Below, piece by piece: positions 16,733 through 27,649 of a stretch of DNA of 64,000 nt. The position numbers and the translations under genes are program-made. The notes under the pieces were generated by a model. The model was not told the DNA's origin and searched no databases. It worked only from the letters and a program-made list of their open reading frames with translations. The DNA lies in assembly GCF_020023385.1 (NCBI RefSeq), contig NZ_JAIQCL010000005.1:62001-126000 (forward strand), read 5' to 3'. Within the stretch, counting starts at the first letter, position 1. The number at the start of each line of letters is the position of its first letter. The DNA comes from Planococcus circulans. Lineage in GTDB: Bacteria; Bacillota; Bacilli; Bacillales_A; Planococcaceae.

Positions 16733-18538
16733 TTACAATGATTTCCGTAAAGCAATCACTTCTTGTGCAAGAAGTAAAGCGCGCTTAAGGTCATGCTGTT
16801 TTTCCGCTTCTTTTGATTGCTGGATTTTTAGATTGATTTGCTGTTCGACCCGATGTTTTTGCAGATGCTTTAAACAATCGGAAATTTCTTCATCCGCATG
16901 TTCCGGATCGCGTTCGGATAATGCAGTTTCCATGACAAGCTTGCGGAGTTCTGCATCCTGCAAAGTCTCCAGGAATTTATGGAAATCAGCTTTATCCCAT
17001 TCTTCATAGAAACCGAGCAATTGAACGTACAGCGCCTGGAATTCCTCACTGACAAAGGGTATGCCATTGTCTTCAACCGCTAATTTATCCATAACTGACG
17101 GATCTGCCAGGGCATGCGATAAAAGTATCCGTTCCGCCCTATGCAGTGAAGTGACCCGTTTCGGCTCTTTTTTTGCCATCTTCGCTACAGGTGCTTGTGG
17201 TTCAGGACGGTTCCGTTCGATCGTCTTGTTTTCCAATTTCCGATAATGCTGTAGGATCGCTTCTTGAGATAATCCGGTTTCCTCTGATAATTGCTTTATA
17301 TATAAATCCCGCTCTAGAGGCGAGGATCTACCGGCCAGAAGTTGCAGCACTTCCTGAATATATTGCAGCAGGTCGTTTTCATACTGGAAATTCTTGTTCC
17401 TGCGGGCGTGCATCATGGCAAATGCAATAAATGCATGCGGTTTGCCGATGATCTGTTCCTTAAAGGCTTCCGCCCCTTTTTCGCGGACAAAGTCATCTGG
17501 GTCCATTTTGCCTGGCAGGACTGCCACTTCCACTTTGAAATTATCTTCATTGAGGGCGATTGCAGCGCGTTTAGCGGCTTCCCAACCTGCATCATCGCCA
17601 TCGAAGCAGATAACGACTTCCTGGGCGAAACGCTTCATTTGGCGGATATGCTGAGCAGTTAGTGATGTACCCATCGTTGCTAAAGCATTGTCAACTCCTG
17701 CTTTACCCGCTGCAATGACATCCATAAACCCTTCAAACAAGATGATTTTCCGATTTTTTCGTATAGCGCTTCTGGCATGATGTACATTATAGAGCACTTG
17801 GCTTTTTTGGAAAATCGGAGATTCCGGGCTGTTCATATATTTGGCTTCCTGTTTAGTCTGCTCTAGGACCCTTCCTGAAAAGGCGATGACTTTGCCGTTT
17901 TCATTCATGATCGGAAACATGATCCTCCCACGAAATCGATCAAAATAGCCGCTTGACTGCTCACGGGCAATCGCTAATCCGCTTGTTTCGAGTTCTTCTT
18001 CGCTAAAGCCTTTTCGCTTCAGCGCCGACGCCATATAATTCCATTCCGGAAGCGACCATCCGATTTTATTTTTCTCGATGATTTCCCGGGTAAAGCCCCT
18101 ATTTTCCAAATAGTCCAATGCCACTTGGCCTTCTTCCGTATTCAATAGAATATGGTGGTACATGTCCGCAGCAAACTCGTGCATCAAAATCAGTTGATGA
18201 TCACTTTTTGATTGCACCGGACCGGAATCGGCAGGGGCCTGTATATCGACATCTATGCCTGAACGGCTTCCGAGTCTCGATAAAGCATCCTGAAATGTTA
18301 TGTTTTCAATATCCATCAGAAAAGTGATGACATTGCCACCAGCTCCACAGCCAAAGCAATGAAAAATCTGCTTATCGGCAGTGACCGAAAAAGACGGCGT
18401 GCTTTCTCCATGAAAAGGGCAAAGGCCGAACCAATTGCGGCCCCTTTTTGTTAACTGAACATACTCACCCACGACATCCACAATATCTGTGCTGGAACGG
18501 ATTTTCTCGATCACTTCTTCTGGAACTCGATTGGACAT
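16733..18538 (-). CDS. dnaG: DNA primase
   Basis: 601 residues. It synthesises RNA primers at the replication fork and binds DnaB-type helicase. The N-terminal zinc ribbon is CPFH/CFGC (C40, H43, C61, C64). The Toprim core shows FEGFMDVIAAGKAG near 265 and CFDGDDAGWEAAKRA near 310. The C-terminal 150 residues form the helicase-interaction domain. I start at 18538 (MSNRVPEEVI) with GGTG upstream; a frame open to 18550 adds four residues. B. subtilis has yqxD between ppsR and dnaG. Here that interval is non-coding and strongly structured. Confidence 0.96.
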   Translation of the reverse strand: MSNRVPEEVIEKIRSSTDIVDVVGEYVQLTKRGRNWFGLCPFHGESTPSFSVTADKQIFHCFGCGAGGNVITFLMDIENITFQDALSRLGSRSGIDVDIQAPADSGPVQSKSDHQLILMHEFAADMYHHILLNTEEGQVALDYLENRGFTREIIEKNKIGWSLPEWNYMASALKRKGFSEEELETSGLAIAREQSSGYFDRFRGRIMFPIMNENGKVIAFSGRVLEQTKQEAKYMNSPESPIFQKSQVLYNVHHARSAIRKNRKIILFEGFMDVIAAGKAGVDNALATMGTSLTAQHIRQMKRFAQEVVICFDGDDAGWEAAKRAAIALNEDNFKVEVAVLPGKMDPDDFVREKGAEAFKEQIIGKPHAFIAFAMMHARRNKNFQYENDLLQYIQEVLQLLAGRSSPLERDLYIKQLSEETGLSQEAILQHYRKLENKTIERNRPEPQAPVAKMAKKEPKRVTSLHRAERILLSHALADPSVMDKLAVEDNGIPFVSEEFQALYVQLLGFYEEWDKADFHKFLETLQDAELRKLVMETALSERDPEHADEEISDCLKHLQKHRVEQQINLKIQQSKEAEKQHDLKRALLLAQEVIALRKSL

Positions 18539-18711
18539 TATTTTCACCATCTTTGTTTGCTTAACTTATTTAATTCGTGATACAAAGACAAAATCCTTCA
18601 TTTTTCGACAAAAAGATAAGCAAACTATTTCTGACACATTCTAAGCTAAAAAATGAATACGTATTCCAAAATAGGTAAGAGGAAAGGAGTGGAAGAAATT
18701 GCTCCATACCG

Positions 18712-18847
18712 CCGCTCCTCACTAAACAACAAAATGCCGAGATCTACTCGGACATCGAGCCTGAGTCAGTTCGGCACAAGCCCTTGAATGCAGGCACGAC
18801 GGGAGGCCTCGCCTGCTTCTCATCCATGAAGATAAGTGAGAAAGCGG
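18712..18847. other. Structured intergenic element, possible ncRNA or repeat
   Basis: The outer arms CCGCT(cc)TCACT (18712-18723) and AGTGA(gaa)AGCGG (18835-18847) pair and enclose two perfect 6-bp helices: TGCCGA/TCGGCA (18735-18740 with 18771-18776) and GCAGGC/GCCTGC (18790-18795 with 18811-18816). This looks like a multi-branched junction. It matches no riboswitch class I could recall. The sense strand is unknown. Confidence 0.45.
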
Positions 18848-18975
18848 AGTTGGATCTAGATACCCCTATCAGAATACCCCTCTTCAAACACTATTCAATT
18901 TAACTTATATAATAAGCTTTAGCCACAATTCTTCATTATAAAACGTTTTTATGAAAAAATCCACCAAAAAGAAAG

Positions 18976-19001
18976 AAAAACCGCCAGTACAGGTGGTTTT
19001 C
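18976..19001 (-). terminator. Probable terminator of ccpN-ppsR
   Basis: AAAACC...GGTTTT hairpin with one internal mismatch on the minus strand, followed by TCTTTCTTTTT. Confidence 0.5.
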
Positions 19002-19007
19002 CCGAAA

Positions 19008-19814
19008 TCACTTTTGAAGTTTGCTTAATATCAGGTTGGCGGTTTCTTCTACAGCGCGATTTGTCACATCAAGGATTTCGCAACCGATACGATCCACCAC
19101 TTTATGGAAATGGCCGATTTCTTCGTGGATGCGGTCCAACTTCGCATAATTGGCATCATCGTTCAATCCGAGTGCAATCAACCGCTCTTTGCGGATGCTG
19201 TTGAGCTTGTCCGGTGAAATCACCAATCCAAAGCATTTTTTTGGATCTACATGGTATAGCTCATCCGGCGGATCAACTTCCGGCACCAGCGGAACGTTCG
19301 CGACCTTCAAGCGTTTATGTGCCAAGTACTGGGATAAAGGCGTCTTGGATGTTCTTGAAATTCCGACCAAGACGATATCGGCCATCAGTATGCCGCGTGG
19401 ATCCCGTCCGTCGTCGTATTTGACGGCAAATTCGATGGCTTCCACTTTTTTAAAATAGTCATCATCCAATTTACGGACTAGGCCTGCTTCCTGCAGCGGA
19501 GGTGCATCGAGTTCTTTTTCCAATGCATCCAAAAGAGGGCCCATCAGATCCACTGCAGCCACGGAAAACTTAGCGGTTTCAGCCTCCATATAATTACGCA
19601 GTTCCTGGGAGACCAGCGTATAGACGATGAAGGCTTTTTGAGCAACAGCCAATTTAATGATCTCCTGCAGATGGTCGATGGAATCGATATATGGAAAGCG
19701 TTTCAGTATAGCATTTTGATCATTATTAAGATATTGGCTGATGGCCGCCTTTGCGACCAGTTCCCCTGTTTCTCCGACCGAATCGGAGACAATGAACAAA
19801 CGGAGTGAATTCAT
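19008..19814 (-). CDS. yqfL: PPDK regulatory-protein family kinase/phosphorylase (YqfL, DUF299)
   Basis: A 268-residue protein of the PPDK-regulatory family, which reversibly phosphorylates pyruvate-phosphate dikinase using ADP. In B. subtilis, YqfL instead modulates CcpN-dependent gluconeogenic repression. The family P-loop region [16 protein letters not shown] is visible near 151-166, and the N-terminus [18 protein letters not shown] is diagnostic. I start at 19814, where GAGGTG lies upstream; the frame extends to 19862 without an RBS. It lies ten bases downstream of ccpN and is cotranscribed with it, which supports the CcpN-linked role. Whether a PPDK exists in this organism cannot be seen. 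Confidence 0.9.
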   Translation of the reverse strand: MNSLRLFIVSDSVGETGELVAKAAISQYLNNDQNAILKRFPYIDSIDHLQEIIKLAVAQKAFIVYTLVSQELRNYMEAETAKFSVAAVDLMGPLLDALEKELDAPPLQEAGLVRKLDDDYFKKVEAIEFAVKYDDGRDPRGILMADIVLVGISRTSKTPLSQYLAHKRLKVANVPLVPEVDPPDELYHVDPKKCFGLVISPDKLNSIRKERLIALGLNDDANYAKLDRIHEEIGHFHKVVDRIGCEILDVTNRAVEETANLILSKLQK

Positions 19815-19824
19815 AGTTGGCACC

Positions 19825-20463
19825 TCACAAATCGTGGTTTTCCGATAGCGATAAAAACGCACGAGTAATATTCGTTTTTGTTAATCTGCCGACGACTTTG
19901 AAGCCATCCGGCTGTTCTTCCACCACTGGCAAGGCATCGATTTGCTGATTGATCAGGCGATGCGCTGCCTGTATCAGGGATTCGTTTTTCGCGCAGTACG
20001 TGATGTTCGGCATGCGCGTCATGATGATATGTACAGGAATGCCTGTCAGGTTCTGGCTGCCCAGACTGGCACGGAGCAAGTCTTTTCTTGAAAGCACCCC
20101 GGTCAGATGCGATTTTTTGTCCACGACAAAAAGCGTGCCGACATCATCCAAAAACATCTGGCTGATAGCGTCGTATACACTGACATCTTCCCTGACGACG
20201 ACCGGAATCGACTGAAAGTCTTTGACCTTCATGTTATTCATGGTGTCCGTAACATCCTGGCCCGGTTTTTTGCCCGAATAAAAATAGCCAACACGTGGAC
20301 GGGCATCTAAAAAGCCTGCCATTGTCAGGATGGCTAAGTCAGGTCGTAGCGTTGATCTTGTTAAGTTTAGTCGATCCGCAATCTGTTCGCCAGTAATCGG
20401 ACCATTGCCTTTGACGATCTGTAATATTTCTTCTTGCCGTTTATTGAGTTCGATTGGACTCAC
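19825..20463 (-). CDS. ccpN: Transcriptional repressor CcpN (HTH plus CBS domains)
   Basis: A 212-residue regulator. An N-terminal winged helix (about 1-60: [10 protein letters not shown]...[21 protein letters not shown]) is followed by two CBS domains (about 75-205), which bind adenine nucleotides in the family. B. subtilis CcpN represses gapB and pckA during glycolysis. The start is taken as the GTG at 20463, giving [10 protein letters not shown], which matches the family N-terminus. GAGG is unusually close to it. An in-frame TTG at 20499 is the alternative. It forms a two-gene unit with yqfL and is divergent from glyS. Confidence 0.9.
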   Translation of the reverse strand: MSPIELNKRQEEILQIVKGNGPITGEQIADRLNLTRSTLRPDLAILTMAGFLDARPRVGYFYSGKKPGQDVTDTMNNMKVKDFQSIPVVVREDVSVYDAISQMFLDDVGTLFVVDKKSHLTGVLSRKDLLRASLGSQNLTGIPVHIIMTRMPNITYCAKNESLIQAAHRLINQQIDALPVVEEQPDGFKVVGRLTKTNITRAFLSLSENHDL

Positions 20464-20524
20464 CGCCTCAAAATATATATATGTTATACTCAATACCAAT
20501 TATTATATACTAATCAACACGATA

Positions 20525-20553
20525 TTGCGAAGAAAACTTCGCCATGGTACAAT
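20525..20553 (+). promoter_or_regulatory. Sigma-A promoter of the glyS T-box transcript
   Basis: TTGCGA (20525-20530), a 17-bp spacer and TACAAT (20548-20553). Confidence 0.7.
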
Positions 20554-20716
20554 ATGAAGGAACTTAACAGAGGCAATGACGGATAGATAAGTACTGTAAC
20601 AGAAGCGAGCAGGGATGGTGAAAGCCTGCAACTACAGGAAAAGGTGATCCAGAGCCATTTTTTATTTTAAGCGGGCTGCATTTTGCAGTCAATCGAGGTG
20701 GAACCGCGGGTCTTAA

Positions 20717-20768
20717 CGTACTCGTCCTCGGACATGATGACATGTCCGTGGATGGGTACGATTTTTTT
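20717..20768 (+). terminator. T-box regulated terminator before glyS
   Basis: CGTACTCGTCC / GGATGGGTACG outer stem with a perfect inner CGGACATG/CATGTCCG hairpin, then ATTTTTTTATTTT. The 5' strand of this hairpin lies immediately after the T-box sequence. Confidence 0.85.
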
Positions 20769-20787
20769 ATTTTATGGAGGTAATTTT

Positions 20788-22164
20788 ATGTCAATGGAAG
20801 ATGTAGTAGCATTAGCGAAACACAGAGGATTTGTATTCCCCGGCTCTGAAATTTATGGAGGATTGGCGAATACGTGGGATTATGGCCCACTTGGCGTTGA
20901 ATTGAAAAACAATATCAAAAAAGCATGGTGGAAAAAATTCGTTCAGGAATCTCCTTATAATGTAGGGTTGGACGCAGCTATCCTGATGAATCCTAAAACT
21001 TGGGTCGCTTCAGGACATGTCGGCAACTTCAACGACCCGATGATCGACTGTAAGAGTTGTAAAACCCGCCACCGCGCGGATAAATTGATCGAAGATGCAT
21101 TAGACGCCAAAGGCATCGAAATGATTGTCGACGGCTTGTCTTTTGAACGGATGGCGGAACTGATCCAGGAACATGAAGTAAAATGCCCGACATGCGGCAA
21201 ACAGGACTTCACAGAAGTTCGCCAGTTCAACTTGATGTTCAAGACGTTCCAAGGCGTTACAGAGGCTTCAACCAATGAGATCTTCCTGCGTCCCGAAACG
21301 GCTCAGGGAATTTTCGTCAACTATAAGAACGTACAGCGTTCAATGCGCAAGAAAATGCCATTCGGGATTGCCCAAATCGGCAAAAGTTTCCGCAATGAAA
21401 TCACACCGGGCAACTTCACTTTCCGGACGCGTGAATTCGAACAAATGGAACTTGAGTTCTTCTGCAAGCCTGGTGAAGACTTGGAATGGTACGCTTACTG
21501 GCGCGATTTCTGCAAAAAATGGTTATTGGATTTGAACATTACCGAAGACAATATCCGCCTGCGCGAGCATGAGGAAGATGAACTTTCGCATTACTCGAAC
21601 GCCACTGTGGATATCGAATACAAATTCCCATTCGGCTGGGGCGAGCTTTGGGGCATTGCTGACCGCACCGACTTTGACCTGAAACGCCATATGGAGCATT
21701 CCGGAGAAGATTTCAATTACATCGATCCAGCAACAAACGAACGTTACGTGCCGTATTGCATCGAACCTTCCCTGGGTGCTGACCGTGTTACATTGGCATT
21801 CCTTGTGGATGCATTCAGTGAAGAAGAACTTGAAAATGACGAAAAACGCACTGTTTTACGCTTCCATCCGGCATTGGCTCCTTACAAAGCTGCTGTTTTG
21901 CCATTGTCTAAGAAGTTGGCTGAAGGTGCAACAGAAGTCTTCTCCGACCTTGCCAAGCATTTCATGGTTGAGTATGACGAATCCCAATCCATCGGCAAAC
22001 GCTACCGCCGCCAGGATGAAATCGGTACACCGTTCTGCATTACCTACGACTTCGATTCTGTCGAAGATGGCCAGGTAACCGTGCGCCACCGTGATTCCAT
22101 GGAGCAGACACGCATGCCGATCGCTGAAGTACAGGCTTATATCGAAAAGCATATTCAGTTTTAA
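20788..22164 (+). CDS. glyS: Glycine--tRNA ligase (single-chain homodimer type)
   Basis: A 458-residue class II synthetase charging tRNA-Gly. Motifs: [14 protein letters not shown] (about 9-22), the CKSC/CPTC zinc-like cysteines in the insertion, [13 protein letters not shown] near 170, [17 protein letters not shown] near 205-221 (motif 2) and [10 protein letters not shown] near 330 (motif 3), with an anticodon-binding domain at the end. This is the alpha2 form, not the glyQ/glyS heterotetramer of B. subtilis, although it occupies that locus. It runs opposite to its neighbours and has its own T-box. GGAGG sits eight bases before the ATG at 20788. Confidence 0.96.
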   Translation: MSMEDVVALAKHRGFVFPGSEIYGGLANTWDYGPLGVELKNNIKKAWWKKFVQESPYNVGLDAAILMNPKTWVASGHVGNFNDPMIDCKSCKTRHRADKLIEDALDAKGIEMIVDGLSFERMAELIQEHEVKCPTCGKQDFTEVRQFNLMFKTFQGVTEASTNEIFLRPETAQGIFVNYKNVQRSMRKKMPFGIAQIGKSFRNEITPGNFTFRTREFEQMELEFFCKPGEDLEWYAYWRDFCKKWLLDLNITEDNIRLREHEEDELSHYSNATVDIEYKFPFGWGELWGIADRTDFDLKRHMEHSGEDFNYIDPATNERYVPYCIEPSLGADRVTLAFLVDAFSEEELENDEKRTVLRFHPALAPYKAAVLPLSKKLAEGATEVFSDLAKHFMVEYDESQSIGKRYRRQDEIGTPFCITYDFDSVEDGQVTVRHRDSMEQTRMPIAEVQAYIEKHIQF

Positions 22165-22168
22165 TTAG

Positions 22169-22340
22169 AAAAGCGGAAGCACCTGTTTAGAACCGACAGG
22201 CTTAAGGCAGTTTGCCGAAGCAGCGTATTTTCAGCCGCACAGGCAATCGGACTTAAGACCCCGAGGTTCTAGGTGCTGGAGCTGGACAATAAGAAAAGCG
22301 GAAGTGCCTGGTCAGTTCGGGCAGACATAAAGCGATTTCC
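22169..22340 (+). repeat. REP-like intergenic element, one full and one truncated copy
   Basis: A copy of about 125 bp starts at AAAAGCGG (22169) and ends GGAGCTGGACAATAAG (22293), followed directly by a second truncated copy starting AAAAGCGG at 22294. The arms CACCTGTTTAGAACC and GGTTCTAGGTG are inverted, so one unit can fold into a long imperfect hairpin. It shares its start, end and inner CTTAAGACC-type arm with the 123-bp units at 44.7-45.2 kb. Confidence 0.7.
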
Positions 22341-22371
22341 CAACTCCTTCATTATCTAAAAGCAAAACAAA

Positions 22372-22410
22372 AAGAGTTGCCGAAAGACTATTCGTCTTTC
22401 GGCAACTCTT
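22372..22410. terminator. Bidirectional terminator between glyS and recO
   Basis: A perfect 17-bp stem (AAGAGTTGCCGAAAGAC and its complement) with a 5-nt loop. The recO stop codon lies inside it. T-rich tracts follow on both strands. Confidence 0.88.
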
Positions 22411-23170
22411 CTTTTTTCGGTAAAAATTCCGGCGTCCGCTCCAACTGCTCGAGGAACTTCCTGGACTTCAAGCGGATTCCAGCTTTTTCTTCGTAAATCG
22501 TACGGACAATTTGTTTAAGCAGGCTCTTGGATTCTTTTTTCAAAGTCAAGGAACCTACCCGTTCAATCGGCACAAAATAGAAGGTGCGGATCAGTTTCAC
22601 TAAAGCCGGGCTCAAGCGGATGATGTAACGGTCGATCTGGAAGCAGCGGTGGCAGAGAAAACCCAATTCCTGAAACGAAAAGGCGAATTCCCCTTCCGTC
22701 GCTCCACAGTTTGCGCATTGATGCAGTGTAGGCGCAAGGCCTGCCGTCTGCAGCATCTTCCACTCCACAAACAAAGTGATCGCTTCCGGATCATAGCCTT
22801 CGTCAATAGCATGGAGTGCCTGGTACAGCATGTCAAAAATGACGGGTTGCGGTTCATCCTGCTCGGTCAGCCGGTCAATCAGTTCGGTGACATAACTGGC
22901 ATAGGCGGTCGACATGATGTCTTCCCGAATATGCCGCAATGACTCCAATGGGTCACCTGCCTGCAAGGTCCCCATGCCTCTTCCTTTGTAGATGGAGAAC
23001 GTTCCATGGGTAAAAACCTGGGTGATGGCAGCCAATCGGCTCGCGGGCTTTTTCGCCCCTCTCGCCATGCAGGTGATCTTCCCCGCTTCTTTCGTAAACA
23101 GGGTGACGATCTTATTCGTTTCGCCGTAAGGCATCGTACGAATGACAATTCCCTCTACTTGACTTTGCAT
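22388..23170 (-). CDS. recO: DNA repair protein RecO
   Basis: A 260-residue recombination mediator of the RecFOR pathway that helps load RecA at gaps and anneals SSB-coated DNA. It has an N-terminal OB-fold (about 1-80) and a helical domain. The Bacillota zinc site is CANC...CHRC (C152, C155, C173, C176). Only 12 bp separate it from era upstream, so the small yqzL gene that B. subtilis has in between is absent. The C-terminal Lys/Glu-rich tail is encoded within the terminator hairpin. Confidence 0.94.
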   Translation of the reverse strand: MQSQVEGIVIRTMPYGETNKIVTLFTKEAGKITCMARGAKKPASRLAAITQVFTHGTFSIYKGRGMGTLQAGDPLESLRHIREDIMSTAYASYVTELIDRLTEQDEPQPVIFDMLYQALHAIDEGYDPEAITLFVEWKMLQTAGLAPTLHQCANCGATEGEFAFSFQELGFLCHRCFQIDRYIIRLSPALVKLIRTFYFVPIERVGSLTLKKESKSLLKQIVRTIYEEKAGIRLKSRKFLEQLERTPEFLPKKEELPKDE

Positions 23171-23182
23171 GGGAAGGACTCC

Positions 23183-24853
<1,671 letters not shown>

Positions 24854-24867
<14 letters not shown>

Positions 24868-25336
24868 GCTTATCACGCGTGATTCCGAGTGAAACCAGGA
24901 TCTCCTCTTGACGGGAAAACATTTTCTTTTCGTCTTCTTCTGTCATATGGTCGTACCCCAGCAGATGCAAAAAGCCGTGGACAGCCAGAAAGCCCAGTTC
25001 ACGCTCGAACGAATGGCCGTAATCGGCGGCCTGCTCTTTTGTGCGGTCCAGCGAAATGATGATGTCCCCGAGCATCCTCGGCTCAGGTGAACCGATGATG
25101 GCTGTTTCCCCTTCTCCTAATTCTTCCATGGCAAACGAAATGACATCTGTCGGCTGATCTTTGCCGCGGTATTCGCGGTTGATGTCACGGATCATTTCAT
25201 TGGTGACAAAAGTCACTGATACTTCCGACTGCCCCAATCCCTCTTCTTTTGCTGCATGCTCCAGTATTTTTTGCACAAAATCCAGTTCCTGCTGTTTCAG
25301 GCTTTCCGTTTCATCCATAAAATCGATTGCAATCAT
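24854..25336 (-). CDS. ybeY: Endoribonuclease YbeY (rRNA maturation factor)
   Basis: A 160-residue UPF0054 metalloprotein needed for 16S rRNA 3'-end maturation and 70S quality control. The zinc motif HGFLHLLGYDH supplies H120, H124 and H130, and the conserved TDVISFAMEE segment is near 63-72. Start at 25336, with AGGAGG nine bases upstream, rather than the longer frame to 25411. It begins 14 bp after pgpH and overlaps dgkA, forming the conserved pgpH-ybeY-dgkA-cdd-era-recO operon. Confidence 0.94.
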
Positions 25337-25350
25337 AGCAGTTCCTCCTG

Positions 25351-27471
25351 TCAATTGGTTTCTTTCGGATATTCGATGCGGGAATGGAAGATGCCATTCA
25401 AGGTTTCGCACATAACCGCTTTTACTTTCTTCAGCTCTTTCAAGGATATATCACATTCCTCGAATTGCCCATCCTTCAGTTTATCTTCTACAATCGATTC
25501 CACCAATTTTTTTATTTTTTCTGATGTTGGTTCCTTCATCGAACGCACGGCCGCTTCCAGGCTGTCCGCAATACAGATGATGGCGATTTCCTTGGTTTGC
25601 GGCTTTGGCCCTACGTAGCGGTAGGACTCCTCTTTGGTATCTGGATCCGTTTCTTTCGCTTTGTAATAGAAGAACTTCAATAAGCTGGTGCCGTGGTGCT
25701 GCGCCGCCACATCCACAATTTCCTTGGGCATCTTGTATTTTTTAAGCATCCGGGCTCCTTGCACACCGTGTGCGAGGATGATGTCCCGACTTTTTTCCGG
25801 CGGCAGACGGTCATGCGGATTTTCGATATTCACTTGATTTTCAATGAAGAACTGCGGCTGTTTGGTTTTTCCGATGTCGTGGTAATAGCAGCCGACTCTG
25901 GCCAGCAGGCCGTTGGCACCAATCGCTTCACAGGAAGCGTCCGCCAAATTGGCGACCATCAGGCTATGGTGATAGGTGCCCGGCGTTTCCATCAAGATTT
26001 TTTTCAATAATGGATGATTCGGATTGGACAGCTCGATCAGCCGCATGGCCGACAGCATACCGAATGCCGACTCGAAAAACGGCAGCAAACCAATTGCCAA
26101 TGCACCGGACAATAAGCCCGATACAACAGCAGCTGTAAAATAAAACCCGATTTCCGACCAGCTGTATTGCGCCTGTCCGATCAGCAGGTAAAAAGCGACA
26201 AACAGTACGTTGGCCCCTGCCACCGCCAAGCTGATCTGCAGCAGGCGTCCTCGGCCGCCATCCCGATCAATCAAGTAAATAGCAGTCAATCCACCGAACA
26301 GGATATAAAGGGCGACGTCCACCTGCAAAGAGGCCGAATAGCCGCTTTGCAGCATGATTCCAGCTGCTGCACTGAGCAGGATCGTGACAAAAACAGCCGC
26401 CCGCTCATTGACCAGCAGGCGGACAAGCATACCTGCAAGCGCCGTTGGGAAAAGAAAGGCAATAACAAGATCAAAATTTCCACTGACCGCATACAATAAT
26501 TTCATAAGCGAAAGCGAAATGGCGATTGCTACAATCATGACCAACAGTTCAGTCGTTTTATTTCTGTCATCTTTTTGTGAACGGGAGATCACCGTCAGTA
26601 AGAGTCCCATAGCGATCAAGACAAAAATCAATAGCCCGAGCAACGGTTTATAGTTCAGCTGCTCTTCTGTCATTCCAGCCAGTTCCAGCTGTCGATAGAC
26701 TTCCCTGTCCACAATCTGCCCTTCCTGGACAAGGACCTGTCCCTGGAGTATGCGCGTTGGCTCTACACTGCTTCGCACCTGCTCCACCTGGCTAGCTGTC
26801 AGTTCCTCATTGACCAGTTCGTTCGGGATGATGCCGAAACGGCCCACAGCCACTGCCGCTTGGACCACGTCAGCCGGAATCTGTTCATTGCGCCGGATAT
26901 CCTGTTCAATTTCCGTGCGGATTCGCGCGACTTCCTCAACGCGTACCGGTTCGCTCAAATAAGATTGAAGCAGCCGGTCTAATTCTTCTTGGACTTCAAC
27001 GAGTCTTTCAGTCGGCAGAGACACTAAAGAATTCAACATGTCTTCTGTTAAACGGAGGCCATTTTCGCTGGTCTCCATCAAGCGCAATTCTTCCCTAAGC
27101 TCTGCAATCATCGCTTCTCGGGAAAGTTCTTCCTGCTCTTCTTCAGTTGGAGCTTTCGCATCGAGTATATAGCCGAAAAGAGATTCGATTACAGCGGATT
27201 GGTTAGCCGCAATTTCATCCATGAATTGATAGCTCGGTGCCACTTCTTCCGCTAGCCGTTGTCTTTCCAACTCAGTTTTAATCGGATCTTCTACTGTTTT
27301 TTCAGAGCGGATGGTTTCGGGTGATAATTGGAATAACCGGATATCATATGTATCTCCCTGAACGGAGTCCATCAAAAAAGCATAGAGCATCATGCCGGTC
27401 AATAAGACGCCTATCGCTATCAATTTTCGGTAACCCATTTTTTCGAAGATTTTTTGTGCTCGTTGACGCAT
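25351..27471 (-). CDS. pgpH: Cyclic-di-AMP phosphodiesterase PgpH (7TM-HD family)
   Basis: A 706-residue membrane phosphodiesterase that degrades c-di-AMP. In order: one TM helix (about 15-33), a large extracytoplasmic domain (to about 280), seven TM helices (about 285-475) and a cytosolic HD domain with MVANLADASCEA, YYHDIGKTKQP (the HD pair), ILAHGVQGA and AAQHHGT metal ligands. I start at MRQRAQKIF (27471); a frame to 27528 and an ATG at 27477 are alternatives. A fair promoter lies upstream. Homologue of B. subtilis YqfF. Confidence 0.93.
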   Translation of the reverse strand: MRQRAQKIFEKMGYRKLIAIGVLLTGMMLYAFLMDSVQGDTYDIRLFQLSPETIRSEKTVEDPIKTELERQRLAEEVAPSYQFMDEIAANQSAVIESLFGYILDAKAPTEEEQEELSREAMIAELREELRLMETSENGLRLTEDMLNSLVSLPTERLVEVQEELDRLLQSYLSEPVRVEEVARIRTEIEQDIRRNEQIPADVVQAAVAVGRFGIIPNELVNEELTASQVEQVRSSVEPTRILQGQVLVQEGQIVDREVYRQLELAGMTEEQLNYKPLLGLLIFVLIAMGLLLTVISRSQKDDRNKTTELLVMIVAIAISLSLMKLLYAVSGNFDLVIAFLFPTALAGMLVRLLVNERAAVFVTILLSAAAGIMLQSGYSASLQVDVALYILFGGLTAIYLIDRDGGRGRLLQISLAVAGANVLFVAFYLLIGQAQYSWSEIGFYFTAAVVSGLLSGALAIGLLPFFESAFGMLSAMRLIELSNPNHPLLKKILMETPGTYHHSLMVANLADASCEAIGANGLLARVGCYYHDIGKTKQPQFFIENQVNIENPHDRLPPEKSRDIILAHGVQGARMLKKYKMPKEIVDVAAQHHGTSLLKFFYYKAKETDPDTKEESYRYVGPKPQTKEIAIICIADSLEAAVRSMKEPTSEKIKKLVESIVEDKLKDGQFEECDISLKELKKVKAVMCETLNGIFHSRIEYPKETN

Positions 27472-27550
27472 GCCCATACACCCCGCATTTCTTATTTCCA
27501 TCATAACAACTAAAGAAATGGATTTCACCGTGTATTTCTAAAAATTTGAA

Positions 27551-27579
27551 ATTATCTCCATATTTACGGGTTTAAACAA
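27551..27579 (-). promoter_or_regulatory. Candidate sigma-A promoter of the pgpH operon
   Basis: On the minus strand, TTGTTT (27574-27579) and GATAAT (27551-27556) are separated by 17 bp, between the phoH terminator and pgpH. Confidence 0.5.
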
Positions 27580-27608
27580 TCTAGGCAAGATCAAATTCAA
27601 CGAAAGAA

Positions 27609-27638
27609 AAAGATGCAGGGAACGCTCCCTGCATCTTT
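27609..27638 (-). terminator. Terminator of phoH
   Basis: A perfect 13-bp stem (AAAGATGCAGGGA and its complement) with a 4-nt loop and a T run on the minus strand. Confidence 0.9.
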
Positions 27639-27649
27639 CCTCATCCTTT

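Larger units (their letters stand above)
18539..19007. other. Intergenic region between ppsR and dnaG
   Basis: Nearly 470 bp without a gene. It contains AT-rich dnaG upstream sequence (18540-18680) with a 12-bp palindrome GAATACGTATTC, a multi-helix structured block (18690-18870, described separately) and the ppsR terminator. No convincing small ORF with an RBS was seen. Confidence 0.7.
20464..20787 (+). promoter_or_regulatory. T-box leader of glyS
   Basis: The ccpN-glyS intergenic region. After a promoter at 20525-20553 the leader shows Stem I features (AGTACTGTA pairing with CTACAG, and an AGGGATGGTGAAAGCCTGC-like distal module near 20610-20629), the diagnostic T-box sequence AGGTGGAACCGCGGG (20696-20710) and a terminator (20717-20768). 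Uncharged tRNA-Gly should stabilise the antiterminator and turn glyS on. A possible specifier is GGT at 20643-20645, low confidence. Confidence 0.9.
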
